The notes under the pieces: generated by a model
What the model was told of the DNA's origin: nothing
The model's database searches: none
The model's input: only the letters and a program-made list of their open reading frames with translations
In this document: positions 8,194 to 16,680 of the stretch, piece by piece
Position numbering within the stretch: position 1 is the first letter of the stretch
Layout of the letters: the number at the start of each line of letters is the position of its first letter
Position numbers and translations under genes: made by a program
Origin: Ruminococcus sp.
GTDB lineage: Bacteria > Bacillota > Clostridia > Oscillospirales > Acutalibacteraceae
Reading direction: 5' to 3'
DNA length: 64,000 bases
NCBI GenBank assembly: GCA_017411835.1
Contig: JAFQPG010000002.1
Span: 62,001-126,000 of the forward strand

Positions 8194-9129
8194 ATGATAG
8201 TTTTAAATATCCTGCTGCTTATCGTAGGCTTTGTGCTGTTGATTAAGGGTGCCGATTTTTTTGTAGACGGTAGCTCGTCAGTTGCTCGACTATTAAAGGT
8301 GCCGTCTGTAATAATTGGCCTTACGATTGTTGCGATGGGTACCAGCGCGCCTGAAGCATCTGTCAGCATTTCTGCAGCAATCGCAGGCAGTAATGAGATT
8401 GCAGTCAGCAATGTAGTGGGCTCTAACATTTTTAATATGTTGGTGGTTGTCGGCGTTTGTGCAGCGATGAAGCCGTTTGACCTCAATAAAAAAATATTAA
8501 AGCGTGATTTCCCGATAAATATCGTTGCAAACGCGGTTGTGCTTTTGTTTATCGTAATCGGTAGTTCTATTGCACGAATAGATGGTATTATAATGCTTTT
8601 GATTATGGCGGCTTATATATCTTATTTGGTTATAGATGCTATGAGAAACCGTGAGGAAGTAAGCGAAGATGTAAAGGTGATGTCACCGCTTGTCAGTATT
8701 ATTTGCATTATCGGTGGTTTAGCGGCTATTATCTTCGGTGGTAATCTGGTAGTAAATAATGCGACCGAAATCGCCAGAGCTGTCGGCTGGAGTGAAACCT
8801 TTATCGGGCTGACCATTGTTGCTGTCGGAACATCATTGCCTGAGCTTGTCACCAGTGCTGTTGCTGCAAAGAAAGGCGAAAACGGATTAGCACTTGGTAA
8901 TGTTGTAGGCTCTAACATTTTCAACCTCTTATTAATCTTAGGTCTGTCAGGTTCTATTTCACCAATTACGGTTGATACCCGCGCTATAATAAACACATCA
9001 GTTTTGCTGATTATGACTGTAGCGATGTATCTTGTTTGTTTAATAAAAAAGAAGCTTGGACGAGGCATCGGTATCGCAATGGTATCCTTATACGTTGCAT
9101 ATACAGTTTATCTTGTGATTGTAGGTTAA
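8194..9129 (+). CDS. Calcium/sodium antiporter-family (CaCA) cation exchanger
   Basis: A 311-residue membrane protein with two inverted halves, each carrying an alpha repeat: GLTIVAMGTSAPE near residue 48 with SNVVGSNIFN, and GLTIVAVGTSLPE near residue 208 with GNVVGSNIFN. The acidic Glu in each GTS-x-PE motif is the cation-binding residue. The family (YrbG-like) normally exchanges Ca2+ for Na+ or H+. Control by a Mn2+-class riboswitch suggests that here the physiological cargo may be Mn2+ exported when in excess; that is an inference. TTGGAGGC supplies the ribosome binding site. The gene is monocistronic and convergent with the large dockerin gene. Confidence 0.93.
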   Translation: MIVLNILLLIVGFVLLIKGADFFVDGSSSVARLLKVPSVIIGLTIVAMGTSAPEASVSISAAIAGSNEIAVSNVVGSNIFNMLVVVGVCAAMKPFDLNKKILKRDFPINIVANAVVLLFIVIGSSIARIDGIIMLLIMAAYISYLVIDAMRNREEVSEDVKVMSPLVSIICIIGGLAAIIFGGNLVVNNATEIARAVGWSETFIGLTIVAVGTSLPELVTSAVAAKKGENGLALGNVVGSNIFNLLLILGLSGSISPITVDTRAIINTSVLLIMTVAMYLVCLIKKKLGRGIGIAMVSLYVAYTVYLVIVG

Positions 9130-9140
9130 TATTATTTAAG

Positions 9141-9182
9141 TATATAAAAAAGCACCCCGCAGTTTTCTGCGGGGTGCTTACT
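9141..9182. terminator. Bidirectional terminator between exchanger and dockerin glycosidase
   Basis: A 13-bp perfect stem (9150-9162 with 9167-9179), TTTT loop. On the minus strand it is followed by a strong U tract (A run at 9146-9151); on the plus strand the tail is weaker. Confidence 0.9.
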
Positions 9183-9198
9183 TTATTTAAAGTATAAC

Positions 9199-12100
9199 TT
9201 ATTTAGTTTTGTATTCGCCGATTGCGTAATCAGTTTTGATATCAGCAACATACTTCTGAATTAATGTAGCATCAATTACATTAATATCACCGTCGCCGTT
9301 AACGTCACCTGCAACCTCATCAATAGCTCCTGTTTCTAAGCTTGCAGCGAGCTTCTGAATGATTGTAGCGTCAATGATGTTAACCTCGTCGTTTGAGTCA
9401 ATATCGCCGAGCATATACTGCTCTGGTTCTGTACCGATGCAGATTGTATCAGCCTTGTCAAGTACAAAGTAGTCGTACTGAACTGTGTTGTCAGGGTTGT
9501 ATACTTCCTGACCATAGGTGTGCTTATCCTGAGACATATTGTAGTCGAAGTAGTTGTCCTTATCAAACTTAACTACGATCTCGTGGTCACCCTCGCTAAG
9601 CTGTAGTAACAGGTGTGTACTTGTCTGATAGTCGTAGTTTACTACAGGGAATACAAGTGCGCCTACGTCTTTGCCGTCAACAAATACTGAACGGATAGCA
9701 GCATTTGAGCAGGATGTTGGGTCATTTGAGCTACAGTCATTGTAGCAAGCCCAGAATACGTACTGACCAGCTTCTTTGATGTTTGCTTTGATAGTGATAG
9801 TACCGCTCTGCTGAGTCTTTGAGTAAACGTCAGTGAGGTGGTTTTTACCATTTTTAGTTTCTTTAAAGATACCGTTGCCTGTAAATGTGCAGTTTTCAGC
9901 CTCAATCTTAATGCGGTCAGGGCTTACGATAATTGGTCTGCTCATTTCAGACCATGTGCCGTCCTTTGCAACAGCAACAACTGAGTATGCGCGGTACTCA
10001 CTTGTGTCAACTGTCATTGATGTAAGAGTTGTAGCCTTATATTCAGCGCCGTCCCATACAAGGTATGTGCAACCAGCCTGAGCGTTCCAAGAAAGTGTTG
10101 TGCCTGAAAGCTTAACGTCTGGGAGTGATGGGCAAACAACGTGGTTCTGCTCATCATCAAGGTTGATGATTTCTTCCTCTGTATCTGTATCAGCAACAAC
10201 AATCTTGATGTCGTAGTTGCCTGAAGCACCAAGTGGAAGAGTATATGATGTGCCCACGTTTTCGCCGTTTACTGTGATTGACTGAATTACAGAGCCTTCA
10301 CCCTCGAGAGTGAGGTCAACTGTAGCGTCGCAGTATTTAAAGTCGTTTAAGTAGAATGGGCCTTCCATCCACTGTGGGATATATGGCTCAAATGTGATAC
10401 CGTCTGTATCGTAAATCATACCGAAGAGAACCTTGTAGTAACCGGAAAGTGTGGAAGCGATAGACCACAGCTGGTGGTTAACGTGGATACCTTCACCTGT
10501 TGTAAAGTCTACAACCTCTTTGTTAACGAGAGATGTAGCAGCAGCAGTGATACAAGAGTTCCAGATTTCTTCAGATAACAGGTCGTAGCCGTGCTCTGCG
10601 CCTGCAAGCATAAGCTGAGCTTCCCAACCAGGCCATACGCCGCGGTTGTGGTAAACTCTGTCTTTGTGTTCGAGTGTACCCTGTTTTGTAGGATATGTTA
10701 CATTTGCACCATAAGTAACGAGTGGATAGTTTTCAGCGATAGACTGGAGCTGTTCGTCAGAACCGATGCCGAACCAAAGAGCATAACCGTTTGCGATAGA
10801 GTCAACCTTGTATGCAAGTGGTGAACCCATATAGCTTGGATATTCCCAAGCAGCGTAACAACCGAGCTCGTCGTGCCACAGTCTTGTGGTAACAGCTTCG
10901 TATAAATCATCGTACTTAGCCTGTAAGCCAGCTATATCAGCGTCCTTGCCTAAGATTTCAGCAGACTGAATCATTCTGTCTAAAACGCCTAAGTAGATAA
11001 GGTTAACTGATGCTGCCTTACCCTCTGCGATATTTGCAAGAGACTCTTCAACCTCGTTGCCCATCCAGTCAGGATATGTCTGTGAACGCCAGTCAAGACC
11101 GCAGGTCTCGCCCTTCATAAGGCCGGATTCGCTGTCCCATACTGTGTTGTAATCCTGTGCGATGTTGTTCATACAGATGTCGTAGAAGTATTCAAGAACA
11201 CTCTCGTCACCTGTTGAGAGGTAAATCTCCCAAACGGAGAGGTATGTGATAATCTTATCGGTCGAAACAGGGTAAGAACCGCCTGTACCTGTATCTTCTT
11301 CAAATACTGAGTAAAGATTTTCGTAGGAAACTACCTTTTCTTTAGCACAGTTTAAAGAGATTTCAGGGTAGATAGCAGCGAGTGAAAATTCACAAGCCAT
11401 AGCAGTATCTCTTGTCCAAACTTTTCTCCAAGTTTCGCCTGTGTAGAAAGCAGTACCAAATTCTGACTGGAATTTGTTGATTACTGTTTCTTCCATAGAG
11501 AGGTTGTAAACAGCCTCAGCAAGTGGAGTGTTAGGAGCACTAAACTTTGGCATATCAGATGTGTCCTTTACCTGATTCCAAGTTTTTGCTGTGCCTGAAG
11601 TGTTTGATGTAATTGATGTAGCAGAGTTAGCTTTAGCTGTACCCTTAGTATCCTCAACTCTGTCAGGATAGAGTGTGTAGTCGTAGTTATATACATACTT
11701 AAGGTCAGCATCGAACTGTGAGCTTAAGTAGAAAGCAGGGTAGTGAGTAGCCTGAACATAGCCGTCCTGCTTTTCTGTATTAAGGGAGAGTAATGTTGAG
11801 GCAAGGCAGTAGATTTTATAATTGCCAGTTGATGTGTCAACAAACCATTTGCCTGAATCTTTTGTGTTGCCGTCTGCAGATGCTAAAACTGTAGAATCAG
11901 CTTTGCTCTCTGGAACATAAAGGTAGTTCTTTGTTACAGCATTCTGAATATAGCATACTGTAGGGTCAGCGTCGTCAGCAGGAATAAAGTTCCATGTTGT
12001 AGCAGCATTTGCGTAAGCAGCATCATTTAAGCTTACATAAGCAAGCTTGCCGTCTTTTTCGCAAAGCACCTGATCAGCGTGGTCGCCCCAAGCGCTGCTG

Positions 12101-12768
12101 ATGGTAACGTTTTCCTGAGTTTCATTAAATGAGTAAAGGTTTTTAGTGTCGCCTGTAAGTACAGTAGCGTTGTAAGCACCTGTTAATGTGCTTACTTCAA
12201 ATAAAACCTGACTTTCCTCAGAAAGTGTGATTTTTGAGTTGTCACCGGAAGGAACTGCCCATGACCAGTCCTCAACTGCAAGCTTGTACTCGTGAGTGCC
12301 TGCAGGCAGAGTTACTGTCTGATAGAAGCAGTTGTTGCCCAAAGAAGCCATCGCGGTTGATGCTTCCCATTCGTTGAAAGAGCCTCTTACAAATACGTCA
12401 GCAGTAGGAGCAGTAACGATAGTAGCACTCTGTGTGAAAGCAGTAGGGTTCATAGTGAATTTAACCATACTTGTTTCAGTAAGGGTGAGACTAGCATCCT
12501 GATTTGGTACAGACCAAGACCAGTCCTGTACTGCCATCTTATACTTGTATGAGCCGGCATCAAGTGAGATGGTGATTGAATAGGTGCCGTCACCGTTGTC
12601 TGCAAGCTTGTATTCGTCTTTTGCATCCCAGTTGTTAAAAGTACCTCTGAGATAGTAGGTTGTTGCAGCAGAAGCAGTAAATGTCAGCGCAAGAACAGAG
12701 CCCATCAAAAGAGCCAGAACTAACACGACAGAAACTATTTTTGCCAACAAAGTTTTAGATTTTGTCAT
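9199..12768 (-). CDS. Secreted dockerin-bearing multidomain glycosidase, six-hairpin type
   Basis: A 1189-residue secreted protein. Residues 1-34 are a signal peptide (LVLALLMGSVLALTFTASAA). Two tandem beta-sandwich modules, each with FNNW/FNEW and DAGSYKYKMAVQDWSW-like segments, lie at about 35-205 and resemble alpha-glucan-binding CBM modules. A region at 210-375 has ricin-like short repeats. An (alpha/alpha)6 domain at about 405-850 carries ETWRKVWTRDTAM, GLDWRSQTYPDW and YHNRGVWPGWEAQ, as in glycogen-debranching/GH63-like six-hairpin glycosidases. Then follow an FN3-like linker, a CBM6/35-like module (about 947-1105, starting IEAENCTFTGNG) and a C-terminal type I dockerin (1116-1180) with two Ca-binding repeats ending DATIIQKLAA and DATLIQKYVA. 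The dockerin implies docking to a cohesin scaffold outside the cell. A starch-like substrate is suggested by the N-terminal modules only. Confidence 0.88.
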   Translation of the reverse strand: MTKSKTLLAKIVSVVLVLALLMGSVLALTFTASAATTYYLRGTFNNWDAKDEYKLADNGDGTYSITISLDAGSYKYKMAVQDWSWSVPNQDASLTLTETSMVKFTMNPTAFTQSATIVTAPTADVFVRGSFNEWEASTAMASLGNNCFYQTVTLPAGTHEYKLAVEDWSWAVPSGDNSKITLSEESQVLFEVSTLTGAYNATVLTGDTKNLYSFNETQENVTISSAWGDHADQVLCEKDGKLAYVSLNDAAYANAATTWNFIPADDADPTVCYIQNAVTKNYLYVPESKADSTVLASADGNTKDSGKWFVDTSTGNYKIYCLASTLLSLNTEKQDGYVQATHYPAFYLSSQFDADLKYVYNYDYTLYPDRVEDTKGTAKANSATSITSNTSGTAKTWNQVKDTSDMPKFSAPNTPLAEAVYNLSMEETVINKFQSEFGTAFYTGETWRKVWTRDTAMACEFSLAAIYPEISLNCAKEKVVSYENLYSVFEEDTGTGGSYPVSTDKIITYLSVWEIYLSTGDESVLEYFYDICMNNIAQDYNTVWDSESGLMKGETCGLDWRSQTYPDWMGNEVEESLANIAEGKAASVNLIYLGVLDRMIQSAEILGKDADIAGLQAKYDDLYEAVTTRLWHDELGCYAAWEYPSYMGSPLAYKVDSIANGYALWFGIGSDEQLQSIAENYPLVTYGANVTYPTKQGTLEHKDRVYHNRGVWPGWEAQLMLAGAEHGYDLLSEEIWNSCITAAATSLVNKEVVDFTTGEGIHVNHQLWSIASTLSGYYKVLFGMIYDTDGITFEPYIPQWMEGPFYLNDFKYCDATVDLTLEGEGSVIQSITVNGENVGTSYTLPLGASGNYDIKIVVADTDTEEEIINLDDEQNHVVCPSLPDVKLSGTTLSWNAQAGCTYLVWDGAEYKATTLTSMTVDTSEYRAYSVVAVAKDGTWSEMSRPIIVSPDRIKIEAENCTFTGNGIFKETKNGKNHLTDVYSKTQQSGTITIKANIKEAGQYVFWACYNDCSSNDPTSCSNAAIRSVFVDGKDVGALVFPVVNYDYQTSTHLLLQLSEGDHEIVVKFDKDNYFDYNMSQDKHTYGQEVYNPDNTVQYDYFVLDKADTICIGTEPEQYMLGDIDSNDEVNIIDATIIQKLAASLETGAIDEVAGDVNGDGDINVIDATLIQKYVADIKTDYAIGEYKTK

Positions 12769-12797
12769 AAGTTATACCTCCGTACATTAGTAAAAAT

Positions 12798-12826
12798 ATT
12801 ATACAAAATTTCTCAAAGATTTACAA
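12798..12826 (-). promoter_or_regulatory. Promoter of the dockerin glycosidase
   Basis: Minus-strand TTGTAA (12826-12821), 17-bp spacer, TATAAT (12803-12798), followed by a GGAGGT ribosome binding site before the ATG. Confidence 0.7.
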
Positions 12827-12960
12827 TAGGCTTTATCATATTTGGTAAAAACATCTAGAAATAAAGCTCAAAATATGCCACCTTGCACAACTTAGATTTT
12901 TCAAGCCGATACAACTTGTGCTTTGTAAATTTTAAGGCACAAATTGTGGGGTGAAAATTC

Positions 12961-12995
12961 AAAGAAAAAAGGCGACTACTAAAAGTAGCCGCCTT
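12961..12995 (-). terminator. Terminator of the NhaC-type transporter gene
   Basis: AAGGCGGCTACT-type stem (12984-12995 with 12969-12980, one mismatch) is followed on the minus strand by TTTTTTC. The rest of the 12,827-13,017 gap shows no gene. Confidence 0.85.
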
Positions 12996-13017
12996 AAACA
13001 TATAAACGTTTATTAGA

Positions 13018-14682
13018 TTATTCGTACTTTTTGTTCTTTGTGATAGCTTTGATAACAAAGAGTGTAGCAACTGTCAGTACAGCACCGATAGGAAGTACGA
13101 TGTACCAGCTCTGGATAAAGCCTGCTAAGATGTAGCATACAAATGAGATGCCTGCAATAGTCAAAGCGTAAGGAATCTGAGTTGATACGTGGTTCAAGTG
13201 GTCACACTGAGCACCTGCTGAAGACATAATTGTTGTATCAGAGATTGGTGAGCAGTGGTCACCGCAAACAGCACCGGCAAGACAAGCTGACATACAGATG
13301 ATTAACAGTGGGTTGCCGTCTGGGAACAGGTTGTAAACGATAGGGATGAGAATACCGAATGTACCCCATGATGTACCTGTAGCAAAAGCAAGCACACAAG
13401 CAACTAAGAAGATGATAGCTGGTAAGAAGTTCTGGAGCAATGGAGCTGCATTTTGCATCATATAGCCTACATAGAACTTAGCACCGAGTAAACTTGTCAT
13501 TTCCTTAAGAGCAGTAGCAAATGTGAGGATGAGGATAGCCGGTACCATTGCGATAAAGCCCTTTGGAACAGCGTCCATAGCCTCTTTAAAGCTGATGATG
13601 CCTCTTAGCATGAAGTAAGCGACAGCAATAATAAGAGCAATCAGACCGCCCCATGGTAGACCAACGGTTGCGTCTGTGTTAGCAAATGCATCGATAAATG
13701 AAGCGCCGTCTAAGATACCACCGTTGTAAACGAGAGCGAATACGCAAATACCAACGAGAATAACTATAGGAAGGATAAGGTCAATAACTCTGCCTTTAGG
13801 ATTATAGTTCTCTTCTTCACTCTCTTGCTTCTCGCCACTGAACAAATCGCCATACTCTCTTGCTCTGTATTCGTGCATAGCCATTTTGCCATAGTCAAAG
13901 TTCATCAAAACGATAGCGATGATGAATACAAATGTTAAGAGTGAATAGAAGTTATATGGGATAGCCGCAATAAACAGGTTAAGACCCTTGCCGTCAGCCG
14001 CATATTTTGATACAGCAGCAGCCCATGATGAAATAGGAGCTATCATACATACAGGAGCTGCAGTAGCGTCGATGATAAATGCAAGCTTAGAACGTGAGAT
14101 TTTGTGCGCATCTGTAACAGGTCGCATAACAGAACCTACAGTTAAGCAGTTGAAATAGTCATCAATAAAGATGAGCACGCCGAGTACGAATGTAGCAAGC
14201 AGTGCGCCAATCTTAGTTTTAATGTGCTTAGCAGCCCATCTGCCAAATGCAGCAGAACCACCAGCCTTGTTAACAAGAGCAACAAGTATGCCGAGCTCTA
14301 CAAGGAAGATAAAGATACCTGCTGTGCCCGAAACAGCGCCGATAAGACCGCCGTTAACTACAGTATCTACTGTACCAAGGAAATTGAAGTTTGAGTAAAT
14401 CAAACCACCTGTTACGATACCAACGAGCAGAGAAGAGTAAACTTCTTTAGTGATGAGTGCAAGACCGATAGCAATGAAAGGTGGAAGCAGTGCCCATAAT
14501 GAACCCTGTGGGTTTCCTACGCCATCGCAGTTGTCACATGCTTCGCCAAGAACTTCGCCGGTGCCTGAGCATTCAACGCAAGGAACTGTGTTCATGTATC
14601 CGCCTGATACTGCTGCAAAAATGAGCAGACCGACGATAACAACAGCAGCGATTGCAAGAACAATCTTGTTTGTTTTTGACAT
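13018..14682 (-). CDS. NhaC-family antiporter-like transporter, probable lysine transporter (LysW type)
   Basis: A 554-residue membrane protein of the NhaC Na+/H+ antiporter superfamily with about 12 helices and family motifs such as ATGTSWGTFGI and GDHCSPISDTTIMSS. An unusual loop near residues 35-60 carries CVECSGTGE and CDNCDGVG, a CxxC pair resembling a small zinc-binding knuckle. ATG 14682 is chosen because AAGGGGGAC lies upstream; a 24-codon in-frame extension overlaps the riboswitch terminator and is not translated sensibly. A lysine riboswitch precedes the gene. Comparative genomics has linked lysine-riboswitch-controlled NhaC members (LysW) to lysine uptake, so lysine import is the best guess, not ion exchange. 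Confidence 0.85.
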   Translation of the reverse strand: MSKTNKIVLAIAAVVIVGLLIFAAVSGGYMNTVPCVECSGTGEVLGEACDNCDGVGNPQGSLWALLPPFIAIGLALITKEVYSSLLVGIVTGGLIYSNFNFLGTVDTVVNGGLIGAVSGTAGIFIFLVELGILVALVNKAGGSAAFGRWAAKHIKTKIGALLATFVLGVLIFIDDYFNCLTVGSVMRPVTDAHKISRSKLAFIIDATAAPVCMIAPISSWAAAVSKYAADGKGLNLFIAAIPYNFYSLLTFVFIIAIVLMNFDYGKMAMHEYRAREYGDLFSGEKQESEEENYNPKGRVIDLILPIVILVGICVFALVYNGGILDGASFIDAFANTDATVGLPWGGLIALIIAVAYFMLRGIISFKEAMDAVPKGFIAMVPAILILTFATALKEMTSLLGAKFYVGYMMQNAAPLLQNFLPAIIFLVACVLAFATGTSWGTFGILIPIVYNLFPDGNPLLIICMSACLAGAVCGDHCSPISDTTIMSSAGAQCDHLNHVSTQIPYALTIAGISFVCYILAGFIQSWYIVLPIGAVLTVATLFVIKAITKNKKYE

Positions 14683-14704
14683 TTTTATGTCCCCCTTAAA
14701 TTTT

Positions 14705-14738
14705 TTAAAAACAAAAACCGTGGCAAAAGTGCCACGGT
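14705..14738 (-). terminator. Lysine riboswitch terminator
   Basis: ACCGTGGCA (14738-14730 read on the minus strand) pairs with TGCCACGGT (14725-14717), four-base loop, followed by TTTTGTTTTT. It lies between the aptamer and the transporter start, so lysine binding should favour termination. Confidence 0.88.
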
Positions 14739-14750
14739 CAAAACGTTCAA

Positions 14751-14922
14751 CCAAAATAGCACTCCACCCAATATTTGGGTGACAGTGTAATACATATTCT
14801 GCATCACACCAGCCCGATTTGCTCGGAAATCAAACCAGGCTTCGGCGGTGATTCCTTTCATACACGAATATAATTCCGTACCTTGTGTGCATTACTGATA
14901 AGCACCGCGCCTCTATTTTTGC
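14751..14922 (-). ncRNA. Lysine riboswitch (L box)
   Basis: Read on the minus strand the segment opens with AAAATAGAGGCGCGG and shows the core elements of lysine riboswitches in order: AGAGG-CGCG after P1, CACCGCCGAAG, a GGGCTGGTG segment, ACTGTCAC and GGTGGAGTGCTA before the P1 3' strand CTATTTT. P1 pairs AAAATAG with CTATTTT. About 170 nucleotides is the usual aptamer size. It sits in the leader of the NhaC-type transporter and is followed by an intrinsic terminator, predicting repression by lysine. Confidence 0.92.
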
Positions 14923-14932
14923 TTATGTAACG

Positions 14933-14960
14933 ATTATAGCAAAAATCGACGTTTCGTCAA
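14933..14960 (-). promoter_or_regulatory. Promoter of the lysine riboswitch transcript
   Basis: Minus-strand TTGACG (14960-14955), 16-bp spacer, TATAAT (14938-14933), placing the transcript start just before the aptamer. Confidence 0.85.
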
Positions 14961-14983
14961 CCTTTTCGGCAAAAAAATATCGC

Positions 14984-15024
14984 TAAATAAAAAAATAAAA
15001 GCCTTCCTGTAAAAGAAGGCTTTT
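14984..15024 (-). terminator. Terminator of the beta-CASP hydrolase transcript
   Basis: AAAAGCCTTC and GAAGGCTTTT (14997-15006, 15015-15024) form a 10-bp stem; on the minus strand the tail is TTTTATTTTTTTATTT. Confidence 0.88.
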
Positions 15025-15043
15025 AGTAAACGGAAAAATTTAG

Positions 15044-16660
15044 TTATATTTTTTTATAATCTTTCCATTGCAAGATAAGTTTTTCGATTTCTGATGTCAG
15101 CTTTTCAATATCTTTATTAGGTATGCCGTCGAGGTCCTTTGCAATAGCTGTCAGCCTGCGAGTGCTTTCTATCAGATTGTGATGAAGCACATTGCTCTTT
15201 GACGTACTGCTGTGCTTGTGCTCTATTCGCACCCCTTGGGTTATGTCTATAAACTCACCCGTTTTAAGGTCGTAGGTAGTACCGCTAAATGGTGCAAAAG
15301 CGTTGTAGCCTAAATCTTTTAAAGTGCTGACAAAGCTGTCTGCAGAGCTTTCGTCGCCATGGTTGACAAATACCTGTAGCGGCTTTTTCTCAAAATGTGA
15401 CAGCCAATTTATCAGACCGTCTTTATCAGCGTGACCGCTGACACCTTGCAAGGTGCAGATTTCAGCATTTACTGCGATGTCGTCTTTAAAAAGTCGTACA
15501 GATGTAGCGCCGTCGTGGATAAGTCGTCCAAGCGTGCCCACAGCCTGATAACCTACAAAGAGTATGGTGCATTCTTTTCGCCATAAATTATATTTTAAAT
15601 GGTGACATACTCGTCCTGCTTCGCACATACCGCTTGCAGAGATAATAACCTTTGGTGTTCTGTCTGAATTGAGCTTCATTGACTCATCGGTTGTGACGTA
15701 GGTGTGCAAGTTTGAAAAAACTAGTGGGTTTTCACCATTTTTCATTACTTGTAAAATCTCGTCGTCAAGACAGTCCATATCACATTGCTGATAAATACTT
15801 GTCGCTTCATTCGCAAGCGGAGAGTCAACATAAACAGGAAAATCACCCACAGAGTCTTCTATCATTTTAGAATTTTTAATCTCGCGGATAAAATACAGCA
15901 TTTCCTGTGTTCTGCCTACAGCAAACGACGGTATAATCAGATTACCACCGCGTGACAGAGTACGCTCTATATGGTCTGCAAGAGTGTTTATAGAGTCTAT
16001 TCGTCTTTGAGTGTGCAGTCTGTCGCCGTAGGTTGACTCAATAACTAAATAATCAGCATCAGATACAAAATCAGGGTCTTTGATAATAGGCTGATTTGTG
16101 TTGCCTACATCACCGGAAAAGACAATCTTTTTTGTCACATCGTCTTCGGTAAGCCACATTTCAATGCACGCGGAGCCGAGCAGATGTCCGATGTCCGTAA
16201 ATCTAACGGTGATGTTTTCGTTTACCTGAATAAGTCTTTGATATTCGCATCGTCTGAAATGCTTGCAAACATTTTCTGCATCAGCTAAAGAGTAAAGCGG
16301 TTCGACAAGATTTGAACCCGAGCGCTTTCTTTTTCTGTTTTTATATTTTGCTTCGCTTTCCTGTATATGCGCACAATCTCTAAGCATTATATTGCACAGG
16401 TTTGCGGTTTCATTTGTAGAAAAGATATCTCCTCGAAAACCGTTTTTGTAAAGAAGTGGCAGATGCCCCGAGTGGTCAACGTGTGCGTGAGTAAGAAAAA
16501 CAAGGTCGATTTCATTTTCTCCGACAGGTAAAGGAGCGTTTTCGAAAACATTGATGCCTTGCTCCATACCATAGTCAACAAGTATTTTTTTATCGCCTAC
16601 TTCAATGTAGGTACAGCTACCCGTTACCTCGTGAGCGGCACCGATGAACATAATTTTCAT
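15044..16660 (-). CDS. Metallo-beta-lactamase-fold beta-CASP hydrolase (putative RNA-processing)
   Basis: A 538-residue protein with an N-terminal metallo-beta-lactamase domain: GAAHEVTGSCT, the metal-binding HAHVDHSG near residue 58, GHLLGSA and a VFSGDVG segment. A beta-CASP insert includes IPSFAVGRTQEML, PVYVDSPLA and IISASGMCEAGR. The C-terminal RMMBL-like part includes GVSGHADKDGL and VFVNHGDE. This is the CPSF73/YsrI-like arrangement found in RNA endonucleases of archaea and bacteria. A tail of about 100 residues after the core is rich in charged helices and could bind RNA or a partner. AGAGGTGA supplies the ribosome binding site. The uridine-kinase-like gene ends 20 bp upstream, so the two are likely cotranscribed. 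Confidence 0.9.
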   Translation of the reverse strand: MKIMFIGAAHEVTGSCTYIEVGDKKILVDYGMEQGINVFENAPLPVGENEIDLVFLTHAHVDHSGHLPLLYKNGFRGDIFSTNETANLCNIMLRDCAHIQESEAKYKNRKRKRSGSNLVEPLYSLADAENVCKHFRRCEYQRLIQVNENITVRFTDIGHLLGSACIEMWLTEDDVTKKIVFSGDVGNTNQPIIKDPDFVSDADYLVIESTYGDRLHTQRRIDSINTLADHIERTLSRGGNLIIPSFAVGRTQEMLYFIREIKNSKMIEDSVGDFPVYVDSPLANEATSIYQQCDMDCLDDEILQVMKNGENPLVFSNLHTYVTTDESMKLNSDRTPKVIISASGMCEAGRVCHHLKYNLWRKECTILFVGYQAVGTLGRLIHDGATSVRLFKDDIAVNAEICTLQGVSGHADKDGLINWLSHFEKKPLQVFVNHGDESSADSFVSTLKDLGYNAFAPFSGTTYDLKTGEFIDITQGVRIEHKHSSTSKSNVLHHNLIESTRRLTAIAKDLDGIPNKDIEKLTSEIEKLILQWKDYKKI

Positions 16661-16680
16661 AAAATCACCTCTAAATCTGC

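Noticed and set aside
12855-13070. Minus-strand 71-codon frame between dockerin gene and transporter
   Set aside because: It spans the transporter terminator and overlaps the end of that gene in another frame; no ribosome binding site or coherent sequence.
14683-14754. 24-codon N-terminal extension of the NhaC-type transporter
   Set aside because: It reads through the riboswitch terminator hairpin and has no ribosome binding site, while AAGGGGGAC precedes ATG 14682.
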